Assembly: GCA_024235935.1 (NCBI GenBank)
Contig: JACKLL010000010.1
Location: forward strand, 62,001-126,000
Direction of reading: 5' to 3'
Origin: Rhodoferax sp.
GTDB taxonomy: Bacteria; Pseudomonadota; Gammaproteobacteria; Burkholderiales; Burkholderiaceae_C
Length of the DNA: 64,000 nucleotides
Part shown: piece by piece, positions 49,756 to 59,137 of the stretch
Layout: every line of letters starts with the position of its first letter
How positions within the stretch are numbered: the stretch's first letter is position 1
Notes under the pieces: generated by a model
The model's input: the letters and a program-made list of their open reading frames with translations, nothing else
Databases searched by the model: none
What the model was told of the DNA's origin: nothing
Program-made: the position numbers and the translations under genes

Positions 49756-51327
49756 ATGTCTGAAACCAAGTCGCTTCAACCGCACCGTATTGCCATGCAC
49801 GCGGCTGATAACGTGGCCATCGTCGCCAATGACGGCGGTTTGCCGGCCGGCACGGTGTTCGCGGATGGACTGGTGCTGCTGGACAAGGTTCCGCAGGGCC
49901 ACAAGGTCAGCCTGGTGGATATCGCCGCCGGCGAATCGGTGCGACGCTACAACGTCGTCATCGGCACGGCGATACGCGACATTCCTGCGGGTAGCTGGGT
50001 CCACGAACGGCTGCTGCAGATGCCGCAGGCCCGATCGCTGGTCGGCCTGCCGATGGCGACCGAGAAGCCGGCACCGCTGCCACCGCTGGAGGGGTATACC
50101 TTCGATGGCTACCGCAATGCCGACGGTTCGGTGGGCAGCCGCAACATCCTGGCCATCACGACCACGGTGCAGTGCGTCGCCGGCGTCGTGGAATTCGCCG
50201 TCAAGCGCATCAAGGACGAGTTGCTGCCGCAGTATCCGCATGTCGACGATGTGGTCGGCCTCGAACACAGCTATGGCTGCGGCGTGGCCATCGATGCGCC
50301 CGACGCCGTGATCCCGATCCGCACGCTGCGCAACATCAGCCTGAACCCGAACTTCGGCGGCGAGGTCATGGTCGTCAGCCTGGGCTGCGAAAAGCTGCAG
50401 CCCGAACGCCTGTTGCCGCCGGGGGTGATTCCCATCAGCGACCAGCGCGACGCGCAGGCGCAGGAAAAGCTCGACGTGGTCTGTCTGCAGGATGCCGGCC
50501 ATGTCGGCTTCATGTCGATGATCGATTCCATCCTGCGCCAGGCGCGCGTGCATCTGGAGCGGCTGAACCAGCGCCGCCGTGAGCCCTGTCCGGCGTCCAG
50601 CCTGGTGGTGGGGGTGCAGTGCGGTGGCAGCGATGCGTTCTCGGGCGTGACCGCCAATCCGGCGGTGGGTTTTGCCACCGACCTGCTGGTGCGCGCCGGC
50701 GCCACCGTGATGTTCTCCGAGGTCACCGAGGTGCGCGATGGCATCGACCAGCTGACGGCCCGCGCCGCCACGCCGGAGGTGGCCGAGGCCATGGTGCGCG
50801 AGATGGCGTGGTACGACAGCTACCTGGAGCGCGGCAAGGTCGACCGCAGCGCCAACACCACGCCGGGCAACAAGGCCGGGGGTTTGTCGAACATCGTCGA
50901 GAAGGCGATGGGTTCGATCATCAAGTCCGGCACCGCGCCGATCATGGGCGTGGTGCCACCGGGTGAACGGGCGCTGCAGAAGGGCCTGTTGTATGCGGCC
51001 ACGCCGGCCAGCGACTTCATCTGCGGCACGCTGCAGCTGGCGGCCGGCATCAACGTGCATGTGTTCACCACCGGCCGCGGCACGCCCTATGGCCTGGCCG
51101 AGGTGCCGGTGATCAAGGTTGCGACGCGCAGCGACCTGGCGCGACGCTGGCACGACCTGATGGATCTGGACGCCGGTCGCATCGCCACCGGCGAGATGAC
51201 GATCGAGCAGATGGGCTGGGAGTTGTTCCACATGATGCTCGCCGTTGCCAGTGGCAAGAAGACCTGGGCCGAGCACTGGAAGCTGCACAACGCGCTGGTG
51301 CTGTTCAATCCGGCACCGGTGACCTGA
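49756..51327 (+). CDS. garD: Galactarate dehydratase
   Basis: A 523-aa UxaA/GarD-family enzyme that dehydrates galactarate to 5-dehydro-4-deoxyglucarate. The N-terminal SAF domain (VAIVANDGGLPAGTVFADGL) is followed by the catalytic domain with GLEHSYGCGVAI, GVQCGGSDAFSGVTANPAVG and TTPGNKAGGLSNIVEKAMG. It gives the cluster a second entry, so both glucarate (GudD) and galactarate (GarD) feed KdgD. ATG 49756 (MSETKSLQPHRI) is the start; an in-frame codon at 49681 lies in the stem-loop. Confidence 0.94.
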   Translation: MSETKSLQPHRIAMHAADNVAIVANDGGLPAGTVFADGLVLLDKVPQGHKVSLVDIAAGESVRRYNVVIGTAIRDIPAGSWVHERLLQMPQARSLVGLPMATEKPAPLPPLEGYTFDGYRNADGSVGSRNILAITTTVQCVAGVVEFAVKRIKDELLPQYPHVDDVVGLEHSYGCGVAIDAPDAVIPIRTLRNISLNPNFGGEVMVVSLGCEKLQPERLLPPGVIPISDQRDAQAQEKLDVVCLQDAGHVGFMSMIDSILRQARVHLERLNQRRREPCPASSLVVGVQCGGSDAFSGVTANPAVGFATDLLVRAGATVMFSEVTEVRDGIDQLTARAATPEVAEAMVREMAWYDSYLERGKVDRSANTTPGNKAGGLSNIVEKAMGSIIKSGTAPIMGVVPPGERALQKGLLYAATPASDFICGTLQLAAGINVHVFTTGRGTPYGLAEVPVIKVATRSDLARRWHDLMDLDAGRIATGEMTIEQMGWELFHMMLAVASGKKTWAEHWKLHNALVLFNPAPVT

Positions 51328-51474
51328 GTCACCCCACCCACCGAACTTCATGCCGACCCCGACTTTCACGGTGCGCAGCAGCGCGCCGAGGCCGGTTGCA
51401 CGCCGCCCGCGTCCACCGCAACGTATTCCCGTTCCCGATCCCGTTCTCAGCCCCCACCATCAGGAGACAGACAG

Positions 51475-52452
51475 ATGAAACGCAGACAGATCATGGCCCT
51501 CGCGCTGGGCCTGGCACTTGGCACGGCCGCGCCCCTGACGGCGCTCGCGCAGGCCGACTATCCGAACAGGCCGGTCAAGATCATCGTGACCTTCCCGCCT
51601 GGCGGTACCAGTGACGTCATGGGCCGGATGATTGCCGAAGAGCTTGGCAAGCATTTCAAGCAGCCCTTCGTCATCGAGAACATCGGCGGTGCCGGCGGCA
51701 TCGTCGGTACCGAGCGCGCAGCCAAGATGGCGCCGGACGGCTATACGCTGGTGCAGACCGGTGTCGGCCAGAACGCGGTCGCGCACGGCCTCGATCCAAA
51801 CCTGAAGTACAACTCGATGGCCGACTTCATCCCCATCACCCAGGTCCACTCCGGCCCGAACGTGCTGGTGGTGCATCCGGGAACCCCGTTCAAGACGGTC
51901 AAGGACGTGGTGGATTTTGCCAAGGCCAATCCCGGCAAGCTCGACTACGGCTACACCCATGCCGCGTCGGGCCATATGGCGATGGAGCTGTTCAAGCAGA
52001 CGGCCGGCATCTACATGACCGGCATTCCGTACCGTGGGGGCGGCCCGATGCTCAGCGACCTGCTCGGTGGCACGATCCCGATGATGTTCATCAACCAGGA
52101 CGCGGCGCTGCAGCACGTGAAGGCCGGCAAGATGCGGGCGCTGGCGGTCAGCAGTGCGCAGCGCAATCCGCTGTACCCCGATGTGCCGACGATTGCCGAA
52201 TCCGGCTACAAGGGCTTTGAAGCCTTGTCATGGTCGGGGCTGTCTGCGATCAAGGGGACACCGCAGCCGATCGTCGACAAGCTCGAGGCGGCCATGGTGC
52301 AGATCATGCAGTCCGATGCCATCAAGCAGCGCATGGGTTCGGTCGGCTTCGTGATCCCGCCCCAGGGCGCCAAGCCCTACGCGGCCTTCATGCAGTCGGA
52401 GATCAATACCTGGACCCGGGTGATCAAGGTGGCCGGCATCAAGCCGCAATAA
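51475..52452 (+). CDS. Bug/TctC-family solute-binding protein 2
   Basis: A 325-aa periplasmic protein, the second Bug receptor in this cluster. A signal peptide (KRRQIMALALGLALGTAAPL, cut after ALAQA) precedes ADYPNRPVKIIVTFPPGGTS and a typical VPTIAESGYKGFEALSWSG near the C-terminus. CAGGAGA lies 10-12 bases upstream of ATG. It is not a close copy of the first Bug protein. No TctA/TctB genes are adjacent. The 147-bp gap before it holds no gene, and it is the last gene of the + strand run. Confidence 0.9.
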   Translation: MKRRQIMALALGLALGTAAPLTALAQADYPNRPVKIIVTFPPGGTSDVMGRMIAEELGKHFKQPFVIENIGGAGGIVGTERAAKMAPDGYTLVQTGVGQNAVAHGLDPNLKYNSMADFIPITQVHSGPNVLVVHPGTPFKTVKDVVDFAKANPGKLDYGYTHAASGHMAMELFKQTAGIYMTGIPYRGGGPMLSDLLGGTIPMMFINQDAALQHVKAGKMRALAVSSAQRNPLYPDVPTIAESGYKGFEALSWSGLSAIKGTPQPIVDKLEAAMVQIMQSDAIKQRMGSVGFVIPPQGAKPYAAFMQSEINTWTRVIKVAGIKPQ

Positions 52453-52491
52453 GGGTCGCCGCGACGCCGCCGACCGGTCATGTCGGACGGC

Positions 52492-54018
52492 TCAGTGCTG
52501 CGGCAGCCCCAGCCGCAGCGCGGCCTCGTCGTCACCGAGTGGTTCGATCCGTTGCAACTGGCGCTCCAGTACCGCGATCGTGGCCTCGGACGCGTCCTGG
52601 CCAGCACGTTGTCGGTCCAGGATGCGCTCGCGCAGCACCGCGACGTCGGCCTGCGGCGCGAGGATGGAAAACGGCACGCTGCGCAGCCCTGCCAGTGCAC
52701 GGAACATGTCGCGCTCCCGGCGTTGCAGGAATGCGGCATCCACCACCACCGACCAGCCGGCCTGCAATGCCGCGCTGGCCAGCTCGGCCAGACGCTGGTA
52801 GGTGCGGGCATGCGCGTCGGGTGTGTAGATGCCGGCGTCCGTGTCCGACCCGCTGCGCTGCGAGGGCGCCAGGCCGAACAGGCGTTTGCGTTCGACATCC
52901 GATCGCAGGCGCAGGCTGCGCGCGTGGGGGTCGGCCTGCAGCCATTGGCGCGCGGCGACGGTCTTTCCGCAACCGGACAGACCATGCGTGATCACCAGGC
53001 GCGGCGCCACGGGCGCGGCCAGTCGCTCCGCCTGCGCGATGCAGACCTCTGCTGCGTGGGTCTCGTCCATGCCCTGCGTCTGTCCGTGCCGGATGGCCGC
53101 CACCTTGGCGCGAACCAGGGCACGGTACACCGCGTAGAAGCGCAGCAGAGGGACGGCCGCGTAGTCGCCGCTGCGGCTGAGCACCGCGTCGACAAATCCA
53201 TTGGCCAGGTCGGCCTTCCCGTGGTCGAGCAGATCGACATAGGTGAAAGCGATCTCGTTGGCCGTGTCGAGCCAGCGCAGGTCTTCGTTGAACTCCAGGC
53301 AGTCGAACATGCGCACATGCCCGTCCAGCAGCACCATGTTGGCCAGGTGCAGATCGCCATGGCATTCGCGGATCTGCCCGCTCGCCTTGCGTTCGCGCAT
53401 CAGCGGCGTGAGCCGCCGGTGTTCGGCGTCGGTCCAGTCGCGCAGGGCGGCCAGGCGCAGCTGCAGCCGGGCGTCCGGCAGCAGTTGCGCCAGGTCCCGG
53501 AAATTGTCGAGGGCAGGCGCAAGAATATGTTCCGGGGATCCGAAACGGGTCTCCAGTGGCGCCACCGCCGCAGCGGCATGAAACGCGACCAGCGTGTCGG
53601 CCAGGTCGTTCAGGTGGTCGGCCGTCAGTGCGCCGCGTGCGCAGACCCGGTCGAGCCGGCCGTGTTCATCGAAGCGGCGCATGCGCACCGCATGCTCGAT
53701 GGCGAGGCCGGGCCCACCCAGATGCGGGTCAAGGGGCTCGCCCGTGATGGGGACGACGTCCAGATAGATGTCAGGCGCAAAGCGCCGGTTCAGCCGCAGC
53801 TCGTCGTCGCAGCACTGCTTGCGCAGCGCCAGTGTGCTGAAGTCCAGGAATGGCAGTTTGAGCGGCTTCTTGATCTTGTAGGCGAACGCGCCTGCCAGCA
53901 GTATCCAGGAGATATGGGTCTCGACCAGCGTGACGGTGTCAGTGCCCGGCCGGTGGCGGGTGGGCTGCAACAAGGCCTGGATGAGCGGCGGCCGTTCGGC
54001 AGGAGGTGCGATGGGCAT
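52492..54018 (-). CDS. Fusion of an aminoglycoside-phosphotransferase-like kinase and a P-loop ATPase
   Basis: A 508-aa protein with two kinase modules. The N-terminal half is a phosphotransferase/kinase fold: IKKPLKLPFLDFSTL, the Brenner-like loop ECHGDLHLANM and FDCLEFNEDLRWLD. The C-terminal half (residues about 345-508) is a zeta-toxin/AAA-like P-loop kinase with Walker A GLSGCGKT and VVVDAAFLQRRERD. This fusion is widespread in proteobacteria and its substrate is unknown. ATG 54018 (MPIAPPAERPP) is preferred; the frame is open to 54201. It is convergent with the Bug gene. Confidence 0.88.
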   Translation of the reverse strand: MPIAPPAERPPLIQALLQPTRHRPGTDTVTLVETHISWILLAGAFAYKIKKPLKLPFLDFSTLALRKQCCDDELRLNRRFAPDIYLDVVPITGEPLDPHLGGPGLAIEHAVRMRRFDEHGRLDRVCARGALTADHLNDLADTLVAFHAAAAVAPLETRFGSPEHILAPALDNFRDLAQLLPDARLQLRLAALRDWTDAEHRRLTPLMRERKASGQIRECHGDLHLANMVLLDGHVRMFDCLEFNEDLRWLDTANEIAFTYVDLLDHGKADLANGFVDAVLSRSGDYAAVPLLRFYAVYRALVRAKVAAIRHGQTQGMDETHAAEVCIAQAERLAAPVAPRLVITHGLSGCGKTVAARQWLQADPHARSLRLRSDVERKRLFGLAPSQRSGSDTDAGIYTPDAHARTYQRLAELASAALQAGWSVVVDAAFLQRRERDMFRALAGLRSVPFSILAPQADVAVLRERILDRQRAGQDASEATIAVLERQLQRIEPLGDDEAALRLGLPQH

Positions 54019-54088
54019 GGGTTCATGGTGCCAGAGCCGCTGCCCGCACGCCATGATCCGTCGCAAGCACAGGTCTGTCAGACCGGCA

Positions 54089-54631
54089 TCAGGCGCGCAG
54101 GCAGGTTTTCGCGATGGCTTCGAAGTGCGCCGGGCTGGGCCCCTGGTAGTTCTCGATCTTGCCCTCTTCGTCCCAGCGCCGCAGCCGCAAGGCATCGGCA
54201 AAGAAAGGTTCGGCTTCGAACGCCTCGGCCTGTTCCGGTGTCATCGGGCCGCCCTGCAATTTCAATGACAGCTTCGAGGCGTCCGACAACAGGTCGAAAT
54301 AGCCTTCCTCGGTCGCGGCCAGATAACGCTTGGCCGCCACATGCATGCGCACCGGTTCGGTCAGTTCCGGGCCGAAATACTGGGACAGCCAGGCCGATCC
54401 GGTGGATTCATGCTGGGTGTCGACGCCGCTGTCGGCAATGTCCTGCGGCAGGTCGTGCAGCAGGTGGCCGATGTCGTGGAGGTAGGCCGCCGCAATCAGC
54501 GCCGGCGATGCGCCGTCGCGCTGTGCGAACGCGGCGCACTGAACCGCGTGTTCGAGCTGGCTCACGCCCTCGCCGTAGCCTTCGTTGCCGCGCCGCTCGA
54601 AAGCCGCGCGAATCTGCTGCATTGCGTCCAT
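54089..54631 (-). CDS. HD-domain phosphohydrolase/oxygenase-like protein (PhnZ-like)
   Basis: A 180-aa HD protein with AYLHDIGHLLHDLP (the HD pair), H in LEHAVQCA, and STGSAWLSQYFGPELTEPVRMHV. It resembles the HD-fold oxygenases found with phosphonate degradation (PhnZ) and myo-inositol oxygenase-like enzymes, but no phosphonate genes are near. It follows the DMT transporter on the same strand. Whether it is an oxygenase or a phosphohydrolase is open. Confidence 0.75.
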   Translation of the reverse strand: MDAMQQIRAAFERRGNEGYGEGVSQLEHAVQCAAFAQRDGASPALIAAAYLHDIGHLLHDLPQDIADSGVDTQHESTGSAWLSQYFGPELTEPVRMHVAAKRYLAATEEGYFDLLSDASKLSLKLQGGPMTPEQAEAFEAEPFFADALRLRRWDEEGKIENYQGPSPAHFEAIAKTCLRA

Positions 54632-54679
54632 GGTCTCGCGTTCCTTGCTGTGGGGCGGTCCGGAGTTGCCGCCGATGTG

Positions 54680-55591
54680 CTATTTTCGCGCTTCGCGCAA
54701 CGCGAACAAGCCGGCGCCGGCGATCAGTGTCGCGCCAAGCACCGTCGTGAGCCGCGGCACTTCGCCGAAAAACATGAAACCCCACAGGGGCGTCCACAGG
54801 ATGCCGGTGTATTCGAACGGCGTCACCTGGTTGGCCTGGCTGATCCGGTAGGCGTTGGTCAGCAGCACCATGCCGGCGGATGCGATGACACCACAGGAGG
54901 CGATCAGCAATCCGTCGCCCAGGCCGGGGCGGACCCAGGGCCGTACCAGAAACGAGATGCTGGGGTGTCCGGCATCCGCGATGCCCAGCCAATGGGTGCA
55001 GGCGGCGATGGCCAGCGCGCCCGCCAGAAACGCACCGTTCTGGTAGAACGCCATCACCGACGCAGGTTGCGCGGTGCCGAGCCGGCGTGCCATCAGCATG
55101 GAGGTGGCGTACATCAGGGCGGCGAGCAGCGAGAGCAGCGCCGCCCATTCGAACAGACCGCTTCCGGGCTGCAGGATCACCAGTACGCCTGCAAATCCGC
55201 CCACCAGCGCCAGCCAGGCCTTCCAGCCGATCTGTTCACCGAGCACCGGCCCGGCCAGTGCAGTGACGAACAGCGGCACGGTGAAATAAAGCGCTACGGC
55301 ATATGCCAGGTTCATGGCCGGAAACGCCATGTAATAGGCGGTATAGGACACGAACATGATCCCGGCCCGCGCCGCCAGCGCCTTGAACTGGGGAGAGAAG
55401 AGGGCCCGCCAGCCGGCTTCGAGCTGCACCAGCACCAGCAGGATCGGCAGTGCGACCAGACAGCGGATCGTCACCACCTGCGTCAGCGGGTATTCGCCGC
55501 TGACCTGCTTGATCACCGCGTCCTGCAAGGAGAAGACAAACACCCCTGCGCACAGGAACCGGATGCCGCGGGCCGAGGAGGGGTGGGTCAA
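54680..55591 (-). CDS. EamA/DMT-family transporter
   Basis: An inner-membrane protein of about 303 aa with ten predicted transmembrane helices in two EamA repeats (VSYTAYYMAFPAMNLAYAVA; later FEYTGILWTPLWGFMFFGEV). Family members export small metabolites or amino acids. The frame is open to an ATG at 55690, but that start falls at the gapA terminator hairpin. TTG 55589-55591 (LTHPSSARGIRF) gives the usual length and is preferred, although its ribosome-binding site is weak. The substrate is unknown. Confidence 0.82.
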   Translation of the reverse strand: MTHPSSARGIRFLCAGVFVFSLQDAVIKQVSGEYPLTQVVTIRCLVALPILLVLVQLEAGWRALFSPQFKALAARAGIMFVSYTAYYMAFPAMNLAYAVALYFTVPLFVTALAGPVLGEQIGWKAWLALVGGFAGVLVILQPGSGLFEWAALLSLLAALMYATSMLMARRLGTAQPASVMAFYQNGAFLAGALAIAACTHWLGIADAGHPSISFLVRPWVRPGLGDGLLIASCGVIASAGMVLLTNAYRISQANQVTPFEYTGILWTPLWGFMFFGEVPRLTTVLGATLIAGAGLFALREARK

Positions 55592-55690
55592 GGGAGTCCG
55601 GAAGGGTTGCGGATGGGTGGCGTATTGTGGCGCCGCCCGGCACCTTTGCGGAGCTTGCAGGCAGGACTTTTTCGGACCCGGAAACGACAA

Positions 55691-55728
55691 GGGCCCCGGG
55701 GCCGCCCTTCACGGCGACCCCGGGGCCC
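55691..55728 (-). terminator. GC-rich hairpin after gapA
   Basis: GGGCCCCGGGG (55691-55701) pairs perfectly with CCCCGGGGCCC (55718-55728), an 11-bp stem made only of G and C. It lies 13 bases beyond the gapA stop. The 3' flank on the - strand has only a short TTG, so termination efficiency is uncertain. Confidence 0.7.
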
Positions 55729-55740
55729 TCAGGACGGGTA

Positions 55741-56739
55741 TCAGGCCGCGACGACGCGGGCCATCTCCAGCACCTTGCAGGAATAGCCCCACTCGTTGTC
55801 ATACCAGGACACCACCTTGACGAAGGTGCCGTCCAGCGCCATGCCGGCCTCGGCGTCGAACACCGAAGTGCAGCTCTCGCCGCGGAAATCGGTCGACACC
55901 ACCTTGGCTTCGGTGTAGCCCATGACGCCCTTCATGCTGCCTTCCGACGCCTTCTTCATCGCGGCACAGATCTCGGCATAGGTGGCGTCCCTGGACAGCT
56001 CCACCGTCAGGTCGACCACCGATACATCGGACGTTGGCACGCGGAACGACATGCCGGTGAGCTTCTTGTTCAGCTCGGGGATCACCACGCCGACGGCCTT
56101 GGCGGCACCGGTGCTGGACGGGATGATGTTCTCCAGGATGCCGCGGCCGCCGCGCCAGTCCTTGTTGGACGGACCGTCGACGGTCTTTTGCGTCGCCGTG
56201 GTGGCATGCACGGTGGTCATCAGGCCGCGCTTGATGCCCCAGTTGTCGTGCAGCACCTTGGCCACCGGGGCCAGGCAGTTGGTAGTGCAGGAGGCATTGG
56301 AGATGATGGCCTCGCCCTTGTAGGTCTTGTCGTTGACGCCGAACACGAACATCGGCGTGTCGTCCTTGCTCGGGGCCGACATGATGACCTTCTTGGCGCC
56401 GGCATCGATGTGCTTTTGCGCGGTTTCCTTGGTCAGGAACAGGCCGGTCGACTCGATGACGATGTCGGCGCCGACTTCGTTCCACTTCAGTTCAGCCGGA
56501 TCCTTGACAGCGGTCAGGCGGATCTTGCGGCCGTTGACGACCAGCGTGTTGCCGTCGACCGAGACCTCGCCCTTGAAGCGGCCATGCACCGAGTCGTACT
56601 GCAGCATGTAGGCCAGGTAGTCGGGTTCGAGCAGGTCGTTGATGCCGACCACTTCAATGTCCTTGAAGTTCTGGATGGCGGCGCGAAACACCATGCGCCC
56701 GATGCGGCCGAAGCCGTTGATGCCAATCTTGATAGCCAT
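55741..56739 (-). CDS. gapA: Glyceraldehyde-3-phosphate dehydrogenase, type I
   Basis: GAPDH (332 aa) interconverts glyceraldehyde 3-phosphate and 1,3-bisphosphoglycerate. The NAD-binding motif INGFGRIGRMV is followed by the catalytic C151 in SNASCTTNCLAP and H178 in TTVHATTATQK, and the end motif SWYDNEWGYS. It follows tkt on the same strand with 54 bases between, a pairing common in Burkholderiales. Confidence 0.97.
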   Translation of the reverse strand: MAIKIGINGFGRIGRMVFRAAIQNFKDIEVVGINDLLEPDYLAYMLQYDSVHGRFKGEVSVDGNTLVVNGRKIRLTAVKDPAELKWNEVGADIVIESTGLFLTKETAQKHIDAGAKKVIMSAPSKDDTPMFVFGVNDKTYKGEAIISNASCTTNCLAPVAKVLHDNWGIKRGLMTTVHATTATQKTVDGPSNKDWRGGRGILENIIPSSTGAAKAVGVVIPELNKKLTGMSFRVPTSDVSVVDLTVELSRDATYAEICAAMKKASEGSMKGVMGYTEAKVVSTDFRGESCTSVFDAEAGMALDGTFVKVVSWYDNEWGYSCKVLEMARVVAA

Positions 56740-56793
56740 TTGACTGTTCCTCCGTGGGTTGATACTGAAAACCTGCCTGCTGCCAGACGCCGC

Positions 56794-58893
56794 TCAGCGC
56801 TTGGCCAGAACCTTTTGCACCGTGTCCGCGACGTTTTCCGGCGTGAAACCGAAATGCTTGAACAGCACCGGCGCGGGTGCCGACTCGCCGTAGTTGTCGA
56901 TGCCGACGACGGCCGCGCAGCCGTATTTCCACCAGCCGTCTGTCACCCCCATCTCGACCGCGATGCGCGGCAAACCGGCCGGCAGCACCTCGGACTTGTA
57001 GGCAACCGACTGGCGGTCGAACGTGGTGGTGCTGGGCATGGAGACCACGCGCACCGCGATCTTGCGGGTTGCCAGCAGTTCCTGCGCCTTGAGTGCCAGC
57101 TGCACTTCGGAGCCGGTGGCGATGATGACAGCCTGGGCTTTCTTGCGCAGTCCGACCTCGGTGGGTTCGGCCACGACATAGGCGCCCTTGCTGATCGCGT
57201 CCAGACCGGCGGCATCGGGTGCGGCCGGGCACGCGCCCTTGGGGGCGTAGCTGATGCCCTGGCGGCTCAGCAGCATGGCGGTCGGCCGTGTCGTGTTCTC
57301 CAGCGCCACGGCCCAGGCCACCGCAGTCTCTGCGGTGTCGGCGGGGCGCCAGACGTCGAGGTTGGGAATCAGCCGCAGCGAGGCGGCATGTTCGATCGAC
57401 TGGTGGGTCGGGCCGTCTTCGCCCAGGCCGATGCTGTCGTGCGTGAACACATGCACGACGCGCAGCTTCATCAGGGCGGCCATGCGCACCGCATTGCGGC
57501 TGTAGTCGCTGAAGGTCAGGAAGGTGCCGCCATAGGGAATGAAGCCGCCGTGCAGCGCAACGCCGTTCATGATGGCGGCCATGCCGAACTCGCGCACGCC
57601 GTAGTTGATGTGGCGCCCGCCGACCATGGTGCCGTCGGCATTCGGGCTCTGGGCCACCTTGCCGTCCAGCTCGAAACGCAGGCTGGGCGTGCTCTTGGTG
57701 TTGGTGAGGTTAGAGCCGGTCAGGTCGGCCGATCCGCCCAGCATCTCCGGCAGCGCGGCGGTGAACGCCTCGAGCGCGATCTGCGATGCCTTGCGCGAGG
57801 CGACGGTTTCCGCCTTCTGGTCGGCCGCGATCACGGTGTCGACCACCGTTTGGGCAAAGTTGCGCGGCAGCACGCCTTTCATGCGGCGCTCGAATTCGCG
57901 GGCGAGTTCCGGGTGCGCAGCCTTGTAGGCGGCAAAGTTCTGCTTCCAGGCGGCCTCGGCAACGGTGCCCGCCGACTTGCAATCCCACGCGGCATAGACG
58001 TCGGCCGGGATCACGAATGGCGGCTCGGTCCAGCCCAGCGCCTCGCGCGTCAGCGCGATTTCTTCCGCACCCAATGGTTCGCCGTGGGCCTTGGCGGTGT
58101 TGCCGCGGTTCGGGCTTCCCTGGCCGATGCGCGTCTTGCAGATGATCAGGGTCGGGCGCTCGCTCTGGTTCTGCACGTCGATGATCGCCTTGGACACGGC
58201 GGCCGCGTCATGGCCGTCGATCGGGCCCACCACGTTCCAGCCATAGGCGACAAAACGCAAGGCGGTGTTGTCGACGAACCAGGGGGCGACCTGACCGTCG
58301 ATGGAGATGCCGTTGTCGTCGTACAGGGCGACCAGCTTGTTGAGCTTCCAGGCGCCGGCCAGAGCCGCGGCTTCGTGGCTGATGCCTTCCATCAGGCAGC
58401 CGTCGCCCATGAACACATAGGTGCGGTGGTCGACCACCGCATGGCCTTCGCGGTTGAATTCGCTGGCCAGCAGCTTTTCGGCCAGCGCCATGCCGACTGC
58501 ATTGGCCAAACCCTGTCCCAGCGGGCCGGTCGTGGTTTCCACGCCCGGCGTGACGCCATGTTCCGGATGGCCGGCGGTCTTGCTGTGCAGCTGGCGGAAG
58601 TTCTTCAGCTCCTTCATCGGCAGGTCGTAGCCGGTCAGGTGCAGCAGGGAATACAGCAGCATCGACGCGTGGCCATTGGAGAGCACGAAGCGGTCGCGGT
58701 CGAACCAGTTCGGGTTGGCGGGGTTGTGCTTGAGGTTGCCGGCCGGCAGTTCGCCGGTGGTTTTGGGACCCCACAGGGCCACGGCCATGTCTGCCATACC
58801 CATGGGCGCGCCGGGATGGCCGGAGTTGGCTTGTTGTACGGCGTCCATTGCCAGGGCGCGAATGGCGTTGGCCATTGTCTGTGGTGTAGTCAT
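56794..58893 (-). CDS. tkt: Transketolase
   Basis: A 699-aa thiamine-diphosphate enzyme of the pentose-phosphate pathway. The N-terminal pyrophosphate domain has AVQQANSGHPGAPMGMADMA, GPLGQGLANAVGMA and the ThDP motif GDGCLMEGISHEA; the pyrimidine domain has FTHDSIGLGEDGPTHQ with the catalytic Glu/His; the end is a C-terminal domain. ATG 58891-58893 (MTTPQTMANAI) is chosen; the frame is open to 59373. It is upstream of gapA in one unit. Confidence 0.96.
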   Translation of the reverse strand: MTTPQTMANAIRALAMDAVQQANSGHPGAPMGMADMAVALWGPKTTGELPAGNLKHNPANPNWFDRDRFVLSNGHASMLLYSLLHLTGYDLPMKELKNFRQLHSKTAGHPEHGVTPGVETTTGPLGQGLANAVGMALAEKLLASEFNREGHAVVDHRTYVFMGDGCLMEGISHEAAALAGAWKLNKLVALYDDNGISIDGQVAPWFVDNTALRFVAYGWNVVGPIDGHDAAAVSKAIIDVQNQSERPTLIICKTRIGQGSPNRGNTAKAHGEPLGAEEIALTREALGWTEPPFVIPADVYAAWDCKSAGTVAEAAWKQNFAAYKAAHPELAREFERRMKGVLPRNFAQTVVDTVIAADQKAETVASRKASQIALEAFTAALPEMLGGSADLTGSNLTNTKSTPSLRFELDGKVAQSPNADGTMVGGRHINYGVREFGMAAIMNGVALHGGFIPYGGTFLTFSDYSRNAVRMAALMKLRVVHVFTHDSIGLGEDGPTHQSIEHAASLRLIPNLDVWRPADTAETAVAWAVALENTTRPTAMLLSRQGISYAPKGACPAAPDAAGLDAISKGAYVVAEPTEVGLRKKAQAVIIATGSEVQLALKAQELLATRKIAVRVVSMPSTTTFDRQSVAYKSEVLPAGLPRIAVEMGVTDGWWKYGCAAVVGIDNYGESAPAPVLFKHFGFTPENVADTVQKVLAKR

Positions 58894-59137
58894 GGTGGGG
58901 TGATCAGGGAAGATGCCAGGCCCGAAGGGCCGCGAACCCGTGATTTTATCGTCGGGCCGGAACCGGGCTGTCAGGGCGTCAATCGCAGCGGCTGTACGAT
59001 GCCCGCGGGAGTAGCGGTAGCCAGGCCTTTGCCGGCACCAGTTGGGCGCGACAGACGGGGCCCGGTTGGCGCTAAAGTCAGGCCATGATCTGCTTCCGTT
59101 CGGTCCTTTCCCGGCCAGGCCTCCTGGTGGTTGTCCC

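Noticed and set aside
55627..59088. Open frame of 1153 codons on the + strand
   Set aside because: It is antisense to gapA and tkt, both of which are unmistakable. The translation is rich in Val, His, Gly and Arg without family resemblance.
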